Source of the DNA: JAFAMS01 sp049520515
GTDB lineage: Bacteria > Vulcanimicrobiota > Vulcanimicrobiia > Vulcanimicrobiales > Vulcanimicrobiaceae
Length of the DNA stretch: 64,000 bases
Assembly: GCA_049520515.1 (NCBI GenBank)
Contig: JBEKPS010000006.1
Span: 62,001-126,000, forward strand
Direction of reading: 5' to 3'
In this document: positions 7,583-16,373 of the stretch, one piece after another
How the letters are laid out: each line of letters starts with the position of its first letter
Numbering within the stretch: position 1 is the first letter of the stretch
Translations under genes and position numbers: made by a program
Notes under the pieces: generated by a model
Databases searched by the model: none
The model's input: the letters and a program-made list of their open reading frames with translations, nothing else
What the model was told of the DNA's origin: nothing

Positions 7583-8637
7583 TACTCGCCTTGTTCCGAT
7601 GCGAAGCGAATGAGTGCGGCAAGACGAAAGAATCCGTGCATGAATTTTCCGTACGGGAGCGTCACGAACAACCCGAACACGACGCTGAGATGCACGATCA
7701 ACAATACCCCCATGGCCGGCGTGCCGCGGAACACAAGCAACAGTAGGCCCGTTGCCGCGATCGCAAAGAGAAACGCCAGCAGCACAATAGAACGCCCACG
7801 TTCGCCCTTATCGCTCGATGCAGCGTCGCGCTCGCGCAGCAGCGTGAAAAGGCCGGCGCATCCGATCAGCAGCGCAATTCCTCCGAGCGTTCCAAAGATC
7901 ACCGGCAAGCTCGCAAGCGGATACGGTGCACGCCATCCGAGGGCGTTATCGTAGAATGCGGCGATGACGGTTGCCAAAAAGCACGACAAGAATCCATAAA
8001 AGACGAGATGATGGAATACCCGACGCGTTTGCGCGGGCCGTTCGTTTTCCTCGATGCAGCCTTCTCCGCCGCCGCCGAGGTTCACCAGGCGCAGCGCGTC
8101 GGACCATCCGCGGAGAATCGCACGATAGTCAGCGCGCTGCTTTCCGCGAAAGGCTCCGTAGCGTAATCCGAAGACCAGCAGCGCCCCGGCCAATGCCCAC
8201 GCGCCGGCAAACAGAAATAGCCGCACCATCTCATCGTGTGGGATCACATCGTAGAATGCGCCGCCATCGTGACGAGCAAACAGTGCCGCCGGGGCCGTGC
8301 TCCCGAGCAACGTGATGAAAAGCAGTCCGACCATACCGATGCCCAGCATAAGGATGGTTTTCCGGCTCGGCAGCTGATAGCTCTGGACGCGAATCTGCGA
8401 GAGCGTCTGCGGCACGTTGACGCCGAACTCGTGCGGCGGCGCATACTGACAAGCGGGAAGACATGCACCGCAGTTGTGGCAGAGATTCGCGAGGTAGCCG
8501 AGATCGGCGGGTGTGAATTGCGTTCGCTTCTCCATCGCGGGAAAAACGGCGCAGTAGCCTTCGCAGTAGCGGCACGCGTTGCAGATTGTCATGATGCGTA
8601 CACCCTCGGTTGCGAGCGACGGCTCAAGCCATGACAT
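7582..8637 (-). CDS. tcuB: TcuB-type Fe-S membrane electron-transfer protein
   Basis: 351 residues from the chosen start. The N-terminal third carries two Cys clusters (ICNACRYCEGYCAVFP and LCHNCGACLPACQYAPP) for iron-sulfur centres. Several membrane helices follow (for example ILMLGIGMVGLLFITLLG and VFYGFLSCFLATVIAAFY). In Salmonella, TcuB re-oxidises the FADH2 of TcuA and passes electrons to the quinone pool. ATG 8637 follows GGGGAAGGAG; an alternative ATG at 8661 lies deeper inside tcuA. The tcuA stop is 14 bases inside this gene and the SDR start overlaps its stop by one base. Confidence 0.87.
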   Translation of the reverse strand: MSWLEPSLATEGVRIMTICNACRYCEGYCAVFPAMEKRTQFTPADLGYLANLCHNCGACLPACQYAPPHEFGVNVPQTLSQIRVQSYQLPSRKTILMLGIGMVGLLFITLLGSTAPAALFARHDGGAFYDVIPHDEMVRLFLFAGAWALAGALLVFGLRYGAFRGKQRADYRAILRGWSDALRLVNLGGGGEGCIEENERPAQTRRVFHHLVFYGFLSCFLATVIAAFYDNALGWRAPYPLASLPVIFGTLGGIALLIGCAGLFTLLRERDAASSDKGERGRSIVLLAFLFAIAATGLLLLVFRGTPAMGVLLIVHLSVVFGLFVTLPYGKFMHGFFRLAALIRFASEQGE

Positions 8638-10003
8638 GACGCGCGGCTCCTTCCCCAGCAATGCGTCCGAACGTCGTGCCGATCGTCATCCCGATTCCGC
8701 CGAGATACCCTTTGCGCAAAATGTTGCCTGCCATGATCTCACCGGCGGCAAACACGTTGGGCGAGGGTTTGTCATCTTGAAGCAACACTTGCGCGTGCTC
8801 GTTCACCTTCACGCCGAGATATGTGAACGTGATTCCCATACGGAGCGGATAACCCCAAAACGGTGGCGTGTCGATCGTGCGCGCCCAATGTGATTTCGGC
8901 GGCGTGATTCCGCTTGTCGTGCAATCGTCGAGAATCTTGTGGTCGTAGCTTCCGGGACGGACGGCCGCGTTGTAATCGCGCACCGTTTGCGCAACGCTAT
9001 CAGGATCGAGATTGAGCGCCGCTGCGAGTTCGGGAATCGAGTCGGCCGCAATCGGAGGGTAGACGGAAGGCATGAAGCCTCCTTGCGCCTTCGCGTCGAC
9101 GATCGAGTACGCGATCTGATCCGGTTGCTGCGCGATCAGACGGCCCCAGATCGCGTAACGCTTCGGCCACAAGTCTTCTCCTTCGTCATAAAACCGTTGG
9201 CCGTTCGTATTCACGACGATCCCAAGCGTGATCGAATCAAGGCGAGTGACGATTCCGCCGTCGTATTTCGGCGAGCGAGCGTCGATCGCAATCGCGTGGC
9301 ATTGCGTCGGATCACCGATCATTTGCGCACCGCCATCGATGAGCTCACGCAAGACCCATCCCATGTTATACGGCGTCCCGCGCACCAGAAAATTATCGGC
9401 AGCCGGGCCCCAGACTTCGCGCAGCCAGCGCAGGTTCGATTCAAAACCGCCGGCGGCCGCGACCAAAACGCGCGCCTCGACACGCTGCGTCGCACCGTTC
9501 TGCGTGTACAATGCGGCGACGAACCGCCCATCCGACATCTCGAGCCTGCGCACGTCGGCTTCGTAAACGACGCGGACGCCGAGCCGTTCGGCTGCACGAT
9601 AGTACGCATTGACGAGCGCCTTCCCACCGCCGAGAAAGAACGCGTTGGTGCGCGACAGCTGCAAAGTACCGCTGAGCGCCGGCTGAAAGTGTGCGCCGTG
9701 CTCTGCCATCCACGCCCGCACGTCGGCCGATGACTGAATCGTCAGACGCGCCAGGTGCTCGTCGGTATCGCCACCCGTGACGCGCAAGAGATCTTCAAAG
9801 TATTCGCTCTCGCGATACGCCTCGGTGAGTACGCCTGTCGGCGCGTCGTGCATGCACCGGATGTTGCGCGTGTGCCGGCTGTTACCGCCGCGAAAATCTT
9901 TCGGCGCGCACTCGAGCAGCAAGACGCGCGCACCTAACTTCGCAGCAGAGATTGCCGCGCAGAGCGCCGCGTTGCCGCCGCCGATAACGAGGACGTCTTC
10001 CAA
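8624..10003 (-). CDS. tcuA: TcuA-type FAD-dependent tricarballylate dehydrogenase
   Basis: 459 residues, the fumarate reductase/succinate dehydrogenase flavoprotein fold. VLVIGGGNAALCAAISAAKLG binds the FAD ADP moiety, GGNSRHTRNIRCMHD follows, and the C-terminal AAGEIMAGNILRKGYLGG closes the FAD site. TcuA oxidises tricarballylate to cis-aconitate. A related polycarboxylate cannot be excluded, because the specificity residues were not compared. The start is TTG at 10003, two bases after the stop of the upstream DUF6941-like gene. An aconitase gene lies elsewhere in the window. Confidence 0.87.
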   Translation of the reverse strand: MEDVLVIGGGNAALCAAISAAKLGARVLLLECAPKDFRGGNSRHTRNIRCMHDAPTGVLTEAYRESEYFEDLLRVTGGDTDEHLARLTIQSSADVRAWMAEHGAHFQPALSGTLQLSRTNAFFLGGGKALVNAYYRAAERLGVRVVYEADVRRLEMSDGRFVAALYTQNGATQRVEARVLVAAAGGFESNLRWLREVWGPAADNFLVRGTPYNMGWVLRELIDGGAQMIGDPTQCHAIAIDARSPKYDGGIVTRLDSITLGIVVNTNGQRFYDEGEDLWPKRYAIWGRLIAQQPDQIAYSIVDAKAQGGFMPSVYPPIAADSIPELAAALNLDPDSVAQTVRDYNAAVRPGSYDHKILDDCTTSGITPPKSHWARTIDTPPFWGYPLRMGITFTYLGVKVNEHAQVLLQDDKPSPNVFAAGEIMAGNILRKGYLGGIGMTIGTTFGRIAGEGAARHVMA

Positions 10004-10005
10004 CG

Positions 10006-10413
10006 TTAGTGGATGAGAAAAGGCATCTCGCGACGGACGTGTCCGTCGATCGCGACATTAACGGAGTACAAGCCTTTCGCCGGCACGATGAACCCGCTCA
10101 GATCCGCGGGAAACGCGTGGCGATAACGCAGCCCCGGAACGTAATTGAGCGGACGCGTGATGTCCCAATTGATTGTAAAGACTCCGAGACTATTGCCGTC
10201 TTCTTCAACGAGCTCGCCCGTGATGACCGCCGTCTTTCCGAAATCCGTGCCGTCGGCCGAGATCACCAGCCCGCAATTTGCTTTGAGCGGCCAGGGAAAC
10301 GGCCCATCCGCTGAAACGGCGTTCGCGCCAACGCCGATGAGGTTCATAAGGTAGTGATTGTCATCCATCCATTCAGCCTGAGCGCAGAGCAGGACAGCGT
10401 CGATGTCTACCAT
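10006..10413 (-). CDS. DUF6941-like small protein leading the tcu operon
   Basis: 135 residues. VDIDAVLLCAQAEWMDDNHYLMNLIGVG at the start, then beta-rich sequence ending NVAIDGHVRREMPFLI, recalls DUF6941, a beta-sandwich family of unknown function. Recognition is from pattern only. The start at 10413 is chosen because the conserved VDIDAVLL begins there; an in-frame ATG at 10509 would overlap the divergent korA. It is first of four tightly packed genes (this gene, tcuA, tcuB, SDR), so an accessory role in that pathway is inferred. Confidence 0.6.
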   Translation of the reverse strand: MVDIDAVLLCAQAEWMDDNHYLMNLIGVGANAVSADGPFPWPLKANCGLVISADGTDFGKTAVITGELVEEDGNSLGVFTINWDITRPLNYVPGLRYRHAFPADLSGFIVPAKGLYSVNVAIDGHVRREMPFLIH

Positions 10414-10470
10414 TTTCGGCCCGTTCCCCGAGGGGGCTCCTAGCACCCACTCAGAGAAAAGGAAGCCGGG

Positions 10471-12261
10471 ATGATCGTTAACTCCATCGAGATCATGTTT
10501 GGCGGGCAAGCCGGGGACGGTAGCCTTACAACGGGAGACCTCATCGCCGGCGTTTTCAAGCGGATGGGTCTCGAAGTCTACACCTACAAAGACTTTCCCT
10601 CACGCATACGCGGCGGCCATACGAATTACGTGATCCGTGCGCAGCAGCGCGAGAACTACGGAATGGCCGACATGGTCGATTGCCTCGTTGCATTCGATCT
10701 CGAAGCGGTCGAAGCGCACATCGAAGAGATGCGCCCCGGCGGATTCGTTATCTTCGACAACACGTCGGAGCAAATTCCCGACGATGTGCGACGCGCGGAT
10801 ATTAATTGGTATGAAATTCCGCTCGCAAAGATTGCGAAAGACGAGCTCAAGGCCGAGATCGTTCGCAACACAATTTCACTTGGCGTTCTCGGTGCGCTAA
10901 TCGGTATGGATCCCGAAGTCATGCACGGCGAAGTCGCCGCGCTCTGGAAGCGCAAAGGCGACAAAGTCGTCGAGATGAACGTCGGCGCGGTCATCGCCGG
11001 CGAGCGCTACGTGAAAGAACATTTTGCCGAACGCCCATCCGGTTATTCGTTAACGAAAGGCGTCGACGGCGAGCGTCTCTTGATGATGGGCAACGATGCG
11101 ATCGCGTACGGCGCGCTCGTTGGTGGCTGCCGGTTCATGGCCGGTTACCCGATTACGCCGGCGACCGACATCCTTGAGTGGATGGCCAAATACTTACCGC
11201 AGCACGGCGGCGTCGCGGTTCAAGCCGAGGACGAGCTTTCTGCGATCAACATGACGCTCGGCGCAGCCTTCACCGGTGCGCGCGCGATGACGGCGACATC
11301 GGGACCCGGACTCTCCTTGATGACGGAAGCGATCGGACTTGCGGGTGTGCTCGAGATTCCGGTTGTGATCGTCGAATGCGCGCGCGCGGGTCCGTCGACG
11401 GGCATGCCGACGAAGACGGAACAAAGCAACCTCAACCACATCATCTTCGGCGGTCACGGCGAGATCCCAAAAGCCGTGATCTCGCCGGGAACGGTCGAGG
11501 AATCGTTCTACTTTGGGGCGCTCGCATTCAATCTCGCCGAGAAGTATCAGATGCCGATCTTCCTTCTGACGGAACAGGCCCTCTGTCAGAGCAAGGCGAC
11601 GCTTCCGCTGCTCGAGTTCGGCGCGCTCGAGATCGATCGCGGCAAGCTGATCGGTCACAACGGCCACTCCAACGGCAACGGGCACGGCAAGGTCGTGTTC
11701 GGCGAATATAAACGTTTCGCGCATACCGACGACGGCGTTTCGCCGCGCGTGATCCCGGGTGTCGAGGGCGGCATGCACTTGGCCGCCGGCTCCGAGCACA
11801 ACGACGCGGGCGTCATCACCGAGAACGTTAAGAATCGCGCGAAGATGATGGAAAAGCGTATGCGCAAGCTCGAGTCAATGCGCGAAGATCTTCCGAAAGG
11901 AAATATCTTCGGCGATCCGTCGGCTGAGGTTGCGATTATCGGCTGGGGCGCCAATCGCGGCCCAATCGTCGAGGCACTCGATCGATTGGCAGCGGCGGGA
12001 ACGAAGACGCGCTTCCTTCAGATGCGCACGCTCTGGCCGTTCCCGGAAGACGAAGTGCGCGACTTCATCAAGGGTGCGAAACACGTCTTTGTCGTCGAGA
12101 ACAACTTCACCGGACAGCTCGACCGTCTGATTCGCGTGGTCGTAGGGCCGCTCGAATACATGCACAGCGTCCGGAAATACAATGGCCGTGCGTTCCGTCC
12201 AATCGAGATCATCGAACCGATCGAACGCGCGCTCTCATCCACCGTTCTGGCGAGGACCTGA
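10471..12261 (+). CDS. korA: 2-oxoacid:ferredoxin oxidoreductase, fused gamma-alpha subunit
   Basis: 596 residues. The N-terminal gamma domain (about 1-190) has IEIMFGGQAGDGSLTTGD, DFPSRIRGGHTNYVIR and MVDCLVAFD. The alpha domain (about 200-596) has GCRFMAGYPITPATDILEWM, QAEDELSAINMTLGAAFTGA and TSGPGLSLMTEAIGLAG. With the beta subunit it forms a ThDP enzyme that decarboxylates 2-oxoglutarate (or another 2-oxoacid) to the acyl-CoA while reducing ferredoxin, and in some organisms runs in reverse for CO2 fixation. KorB follows after two bases. A run of H/G/N residues (GHNGHSNGNGHG) near residue 395 is an unusual linker. Confidence 0.93.
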   Translation: MIVNSIEIMFGGQAGDGSLTTGDLIAGVFKRMGLEVYTYKDFPSRIRGGHTNYVIRAQQRENYGMADMVDCLVAFDLEAVEAHIEEMRPGGFVIFDNTSEQIPDDVRRADINWYEIPLAKIAKDELKAEIVRNTISLGVLGALIGMDPEVMHGEVAALWKRKGDKVVEMNVGAVIAGERYVKEHFAERPSGYSLTKGVDGERLLMMGNDAIAYGALVGGCRFMAGYPITPATDILEWMAKYLPQHGGVAVQAEDELSAINMTLGAAFTGARAMTATSGPGLSLMTEAIGLAGVLEIPVVIVECARAGPSTGMPTKTEQSNLNHIIFGGHGEIPKAVISPGTVEESFYFGALAFNLAEKYQMPIFLLTEQALCQSKATLPLLEFGALEIDRGKLIGHNGHSNGNGHGKVVFGEYKRFAHTDDGVSPRVIPGVEGGMHLAAGSEHNDAGVITENVKNRAKMMEKRMRKLESMREDLPKGNIFGDPSAEVAIIGWGANRGPIVEALDRLAAAGTKTRFLQMRTLWPFPEDEVRDFIKGAKHVFVVENNFTGQLDRLIRVVVGPLEYMHSVRKYNGRAFRPIEIIEPIERALSSTVLART

Positions 12262-12263
12262 TC

Positions 12264-13127
12264 GTGACAGCCGTTCTAACTCCAAAAGACTTTGCAACGG
12301 CCACCCCTTCGTGGTGGTGTCCCGGCTGCGGTGACTACGGCGTCCTTTCAGCGCTGAAGTCCGCACTTGCCGATCTCGGTAAAAATCCGAAAGACGTTGC
12401 GTTCGTTTCAGGCATCGGCTGCTCGGGCAAGATCAGCGGATACTTGCACTCGTATGCGTTTCATGGCGTTCACGGACGCGCGCTTCCGGTTGCAACTGCA
12501 GTCAAGCTCGCGAACAAAGAGCTGACCGTCATCGCCGCGGGCGGCGACGGCGACGGTTACGCGATTGGCGCCGGACACTTCATTCATGCGGTGCGCCGCA
12601 ACCCCGACGTCACGTACATCGTGATGGACAATCAAACGTACGGACTCACCAAGGGCCAAAGCTCGCCGACGAGTCAAACCGGCTACGTCACCGGCACGAG
12701 TCCCAACGGGCACCCTGAAGCTCCGATGAACGGCCTCGTCGTGGCGCTTGCCGCAGGCGCAACATTCTTGGCGCGCGGTTTCTCCGCGCATCCAAAGTTG
12801 CTGGTCGAACTTCTGAAGCAGGCGATCTCACACAAGGGCTTCTCGATCGTCGAAGTCGAGTCGCCGTGCGTCACCTACAACAAGATCAACACATACGCGT
12901 GGTTCAAAGAGAACACGTTCTATCTCGATGAAACCTACGATCCGACCGACAAAGTCGCCGCGTTCAAGATGCTGATCAACGAAGGGAAGATGCCGCTCGG
13001 AATCTTCTATCGCGAAGATCGCGCAACGCTCGAGGATCTCGCGAACAAAGCTGCGACGCCCGTCGTGAAGCAATCGCTCAACGGCGATATGAAACGCTTC
13101 GCCTCAATCCAAGAGCAGTATCGCTAG
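12264..13127 (+). CDS. korB: 2-oxoacid:ferredoxin oxidoreductase, beta (ThDP-binding) subunit
   Basis: 287 residues, GTG start two bases after the korA stop. WWCPGCGDYGVLSALKSAL gives the CxxC, GIGCSGKISGY a third Cys and ESPCVTYNK the fourth, as needed for the [4Fe-4S] cluster. GGDGDGYAIGAGHFIHA with NQTYGLTKGQSSPTS binds ThDP-Mg. The subunit holds the catalytic cofactor of the KorAB complex. No dedicated ferredoxin gene is nearby. Its stop lies in one arm of a hairpin shared with the convergent gene. Confidence 0.93.
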   Translation: MTAVLTPKDFATATPSWWCPGCGDYGVLSALKSALADLGKNPKDVAFVSGIGCSGKISGYLHSYAFHGVHGRALPVATAVKLANKELTVIAAGGDGDGYAIGAGHFIHAVRRNPDVTYIVMDNQTYGLTKGQSSPTSQTGYVTGTSPNGHPEAPMNGLVVALAAGATFLARGFSAHPKLLVELLKQAISHKGFSIVEVESPCVTYNKINTYAWFKENTFYLDETYDPTDKVAAFKMLINEGKMPLGIFYREDRATLEDLANKAATPVVKQSLNGDMKRFASIQEQYR

Positions 13128-13140
13128 CGCAGAGCGCTAG
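13124..13140. terminator. Short bidirectional hairpin holding both convergent stop codons
   Basis: A perfect dyad CTAGCGC (13124-13130), loop AGA, GCGCTAG (13134-13140). The korB stop TAG (13125-13127) lies in one arm and the stop of the opposite gene (13137-13139) in the other. There is no strong T-run on either side, so termination strength is doubtful. Confidence 0.4.
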
Positions 13141-13469
13141 TTACTGATTGATTTAAAGACTTCTTGGCCGTTGCCGGTGTTGACTTTGTTCTTGCCGGGC
13201 GGCGGTTTTGGCTTCGGCGTCGCGAGATACTGCGCGGCGGTTCCGCCGTTGACGTAAACGCTGTTGGCCCACGGCGGCACGTTGCCGTGGCGGTTCTGCG
13301 CATTGTGGCCGTTCCGGTTCGAGTGCGAGGTCGACGCTTTCGAAGACGCCGAGGTCTTCGATGGAGCGGACGCAGCGTGCGTTGTGCTTTGGGTGCTCTG
13401 CGCGCTAACGAACGCCACAGGGGCGAACGCTGCGAGCACAAACGCGATTGCGAGTATCCGGCGGACCAT
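13137..13469 (-). CDS. Small exported Ser/Thr/Ala-rich hypothetical protein
   Basis: 110 residues: a signal peptide (MVRRILAIAFVLAAFAPVAFVSAQ), then a Ser/Thr/Ala/Lys-rich spacer of about 40 residues, a short HSNRNGHNAQNRHGN segment, and a C-terminal part with YVNGGTAAQYLATPKPKPPPG. I do not recognise a family. The low-complexity spacer suggests an extended periplasmic or cell-wall peptide. It is probably not in an operon, since the next same-strand gene upstream is 27 bp away with its own clear product. Confidence 0.65.
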   Translation of the reverse strand: MVRRILAIAFVLAAFAPVAFVSAQSTQSTTHAASAPSKTSASSKASTSHSNRNGHNAQNRHGNVPPWANSVYVNGGTAAQYLATPKPKPPPGKNKVNTGNGQEVFKSISN

Positions 13470-13496
13470 GCCTAGCTTGTTCCCTTAATTCGGAGG

Positions 13497-14573
13497 CTAG
13501 GCCCGCAAAGCAAGCCCGAGATTGGCTAAAATTGCGTCGGTGACTTCGGAGGTCTTGGCCGTTCCGCCGAGATCGGGGGTGACGGAGCGCTTTTCTTCCA
13601 GGACACGCCCAACCGAGCGCTCGATCGCCTGCGCGGACTCGGTCTCGCCCAGCCAGTCGAGCATCATCGCAGCCGCCAAGATCGAGGCCGTCGGATTGGC
13701 GAGCTGCTTGCCGGCGATATCGGGCGCCGAGCCGTGAATCGGCTCGAACATGGCCGGCTTGCGGCGCTCGGGATTGACGTTGGCGCTGGGGGCGAGACCG
13801 ATGCTGCCCGTCGCGGCCGAGGCTTCATCCGAAAGAATGTCGCCCATGAGGTTCGTCGCGACGACGACGTCGTAGGTCGAGGGCCGCGTGATCATATACA
13901 TGCTCGTCGCGTCGACATGGGCTTTGGTGGTGCGCACGTCCGGATAGCGCGCCGCAACCTCCTCGAAAACCGTGTCCCAAAGTACCATCACCAGCGCCAG
14001 CGCGTTTGATTTCGTGACGCAATGGACATATTTTTTTCCGTTACGCTTGCGCGCAACTTCGAATGCATAGTTGATGATGCGTTCGGCCCCGCGGCGCGTG
14101 ATGACGGTCGTCATCATCGCGACCTCGTTGGGTGTCCCGGCGTGGACGCTTCCGCCGGTATTCGAGTACTCGCCTTCGGTGTTCTCGCGAACCATCACGA
14201 AATCGATCGGATCGGTTTGCTTGAGCGGAATCTGCGTGCCGGGCCACCATTTGACAGGGCGCACGTTTGCGTACAGATCCAGACCCTTGCGGATCGGATG
14301 CATCATCTGTCCCGAGCTGAAGCGATCCGGGACGTTCGCGGGGTCACCGTGCGCACCCATGTAGATGGCATCGAAGGGCGCTAGCAGCTCAACGATATTC
14401 TCGGGCGCTGCACGTCCGGTGGTCAGTACGTGGCGCGCGCCCCATGGGAACGTCTCGAAGCTGAAGCTGCACACGCGCGCATTTTCAAGCTCGCGCAAAA
14501 CGCGCAAACCCTCGTTCATGACCTCCGGGCCGATGTTGTCGCCGGGAATGACCGCGATCCGATATTGGTTCAT
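13497..14573 (-). CDS. Isocitrate/isopropylmalate-type dehydrogenase, TtuC/DmlA-like
   Basis: 358 residues of the NAD(P)-dependent beta-decarboxylating dehydrogenase family. IAVIPGDNIGPEVMNEG opens the fold, VMVRENTEGEYSNTGG is the tartrate/malate-dehydrogenase style substrate loop, and MGDILSDEASAATGSIGLAPS plus EPIHGSAPDIAGKQLANPT give the metal and NAD loops. Likely substrates are D-malate, tartrate or 3-isopropylmalate; the NTEGEYS loop favours the tartrate/D-malate branch, but isocitrate cannot be excluded. A TATAGT box lies about 20 bp upstream on this strand without a convincing partner. Confidence 0.85.
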   Translation of the reverse strand: MNQYRIAVIPGDNIGPEVMNEGLRVLRELENARVCSFSFETFPWGARHVLTTGRAAPENIVELLAPFDAIYMGAHGDPANVPDRFSSGQMMHPIRKGLDLYANVRPVKWWPGTQIPLKQTDPIDFVMVRENTEGEYSNTGGSVHAGTPNEVAMMTTVITRRGAERIINYAFEVARKRNGKKYVHCVTKSNALALVMVLWDTVFEEVAARYPDVRTTKAHVDATSMYMITRPSTYDVVVATNLMGDILSDEASAATGSIGLAPSANVNPERRKPAMFEPIHGSAPDIAGKQLANPTASILAAAMMLDWLGETESAQAIERSVGRVLEEKRSVTPDLGGTAKTSEVTDAILANLGLALRA

Positions 14574-14642
14574 GCTTCTATTCTCACTATATTCTTAGGC
14601 ATTTGCGCAAGGATTTTTGCCGTGTTCCGGAACCATTTCCGC

Positions 14643-15143
14643 ATGATTCGCATCGTCGGTAGTTTGGTTGCCTTGGCCGCTTTGGCGATTGTCGCGGTCG
14701 GATGCGGCGGAGGCGGCTGCAGCTATTGCACGACCGTCTCCAAATGCACCGTGCCGGCTGGGATGCAGTATTCGCTGGTCTATCCTGTGCCGAGCTCGAC
14801 CGGAAATCCCACGAACCTCTCTGAGGTGGTAGTCGCGACATCCGGAACGCTCCCGCCCACCTGGATGACCGGCAACGGCTGGGACATCGTGCTCAACTAC
14901 ACGGCGACTGGCGCGTATCCAGGCTCTGCTCTCGGTGGCGAATTCACCGCGACGACGCCTAGCGCGATTCCGACGCCGAACGCGACGCCGGCGTTCGCAA
15001 ATCCATCGTATTTTCAGAGCACGTTCAGCTACGCTTCAAATGCGAACGCACCGCTGCCGCCCGGAACGTCGATCACGGCGACACTCAACAATCTCAATTC
15101 GAGTTGTTATCCCGGCGTGACGATCGGAACATTTTCGACTTAG
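14643..15143 (+). CDS. Hypothetical lipoprotein
   Basis: 166 residues. MIRIVGSLVALAALAIVAVGC is a type II signal with a lipobox ending at Cys21, followed by a glycine/cysteine-rich start (GGGGCSYC) and a beta-rich domain containing WMTGNGWDIVLNYTATGAYPG. No family was recognised. The start is placed at the ATG just before the signal; the open frame continues upstream into the neighbouring divergent dehydrogenase, which is not plausible protein. The stop overlaps the GNAT gene by four bases. Confidence 0.7.
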   Translation: MIRIVGSLVALAALAIVAVGCGGGGCSYCTTVSKCTVPAGMQYSLVYPVPSSTGNPTNLSEVVVATSGTLPPTWMTGNGWDIVLNYTATGAYPGSALGGEFTATTPSAIPTPNATPAFANPSYFQSTFSYASNANAPLPPGTSITATLNNLNSSCYPGVTIGTFST

Positions 15144-15637
15144 AGCAGCTTCTCCATCGCCATGACATCAATAGGGCGCCCGTCGAGGCGCCCTTGTTCT
15201 TTGAAGATACCGACTTCACGATAGCCGAGGCCACGATACAACCGTTGACCCGCCTCGTTGAACGGAAACGTAAAGAGCACGATCTTATAAAATTCGTTCT
15301 CGCGCGCAACGCGCTCGAGTGCGGCAAGCAACGGCTTGCCGACGCGCGTTCCGCGTGCCGAACGCTTTACATAAATTGAAAGATCTGCGACTCCGTCGTA
15401 CGCGCACCGGTGCGAGTACGGGTTGAGCGAAGCCCAACCCACGATTTCACCCTCGCGCTCGGCGACGAGAACGGCGTACCGGCCGGCGTGACGTTCCCAC
15501 CACTCGGCAATTTCAGCCGAATCTTTTGGATCTTCGTCCAACGTGGCGACACGATCTGCGATTCCTTCGTTATAAATCTGTCGGATCGACTCCAGATCGG
15601 CCAATTCGGCGCGCCGAATCGCGAGTGCTTCGATCAT
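15140..15637 (-). CDS. GNAT N-acetyltransferase, phosphinothricin acetyltransferase-like
   Basis: 165 residues. IRRAELADLESIRQIYNEGI, the central VGWASLNPYSHRCAYDGVADLSIYV, acetyl-CoA motif RGTRVGKPLLAAL, then ENEFYKIVLFTFPFNEAGQRLYRGLGYREVG. This is the PAT/YwnH/ArsN-type branch, which acetylates phosphinothricin, methionine sulfoximine or related amino acids. The exact substrate is unknown. Convergent with the lipoprotein gene, sharing the tetranucleotide TTAG as both stop codons. Confidence 0.83.
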   Translation of the reverse strand: MIEALAIRRAELADLESIRQIYNEGIADRVATLDEDPKDSAEIAEWWERHAGRYAVLVAEREGEIVGWASLNPYSHRCAYDGVADLSIYVKRSARGTRVGKPLLAALERVARENEFYKIVLFTFPFNEAGQRLYRGLGYREVGIFKEQGRLDGRPIDVMAMEKLL

Positions 15638-15701
15638 TTAACGAAAGATTTTCGATATTTGTAGGAAGGACTCCGGCGAGCTATCGGCAACGCGGACGGC
15701 C

Positions 15702-16373
15702 ATGAGATGCTTCCGCCCTCTTTGGACGGTGGCCCTTGCTCTAATAGTGGGCGCAGCTCTTTGCGTCCCGGCATCGGCCGAAACGGCGTCGCAATATGCG
15801 GCGCTGATTCACAAGTTCAATCCGAAGCTTCAACAACATCAAAGCCATCGACTCGCACTCGAAGTCATCAAGGATTCGCAGCGCTCGCATCTTGATGCTC
15901 GTCTGCTGATCGCGCTCGTTACCGTCGAGTCACGTTGGCGTCAGAGCGCGATCTCGAGCGCCGGTGCACGCGGTCTCGGACAGTTGATGCCGCACACTGC
16001 ACACGTCTTGGGTGTCAACCCGCGCGATTCAAAGCAAAATCTCTTCGGCGCATCGACCTATTTGGCGCGCATGATCCGGCAGTTCGGCAATCACGGGAAC
16101 CGGCTGCATCTCGCGATCGCCGCGTACAACGCAGGCCCGCTCGCAGTGCGACGTGCCGGCGGAATTCCGTACAACGGCGAGACGCCGGAATACGTCCGCC
16201 GCGTGATCTCGTTGTGGCATTCGATTCGTGCACGCGTTGGTGATGTGGCGCGCGCGCTACCCTCGAGCGATAAAGCCGTGATCGGCGTGCTGTCGGTCGA
16301 ACCCTACGACGAAATCATTTCCGTCGACGGCGATTCGCAGTCGACCGAATCAACGACACCGGCGACGTTCTAA
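15702..16373 (+). CDS. Lytic transglycosylase (SLT domain), exported
   Basis: 223 residues with an N-terminal signal (LWTVALALIVGAALCVPASA) and one SLT domain. Catalytic Glu lies in ALVTVESRWRQSAIS, followed by GARGLGQLMPHTAHVLG, then AIAAYNAGPLAVRRAGGIP and YNGETPEYVRRVISL. Such enzymes cleave peptidoglycan to 1,6-anhydromuropeptides in the periplasm. The C-terminal 40 residues are unassigned. The stop TAA overlaps the opposite gene's stop (CTAA). Confidence 0.92.
   Translation: MRCFRPLWTVALALIVGAALCVPASAETASQYAALIHKFNPKLQQHQSHRLALEVIKDSQRSHLDARLLIALVTVESRWRQSAISSAGARGLGQLMPHTAHVLGVNPRDSKQNLFGASTYLARMIRQFGNHGNRLHLAIAAYNAGPLAVRRAGGIPYNGETPEYVRRVISLWHSIRARVGDVARALPSSDKAVIGVLSVEPYDEIISVDGDSQSTESTTPATF

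Noticed and set aside
14586..14591. TATAGT as a promoter box before the TtuC-like dehydrogenase
   Set aside because: No acceptable -35 element at 16-18 bases upstream; only a weak TTGCGC at 13 bases.
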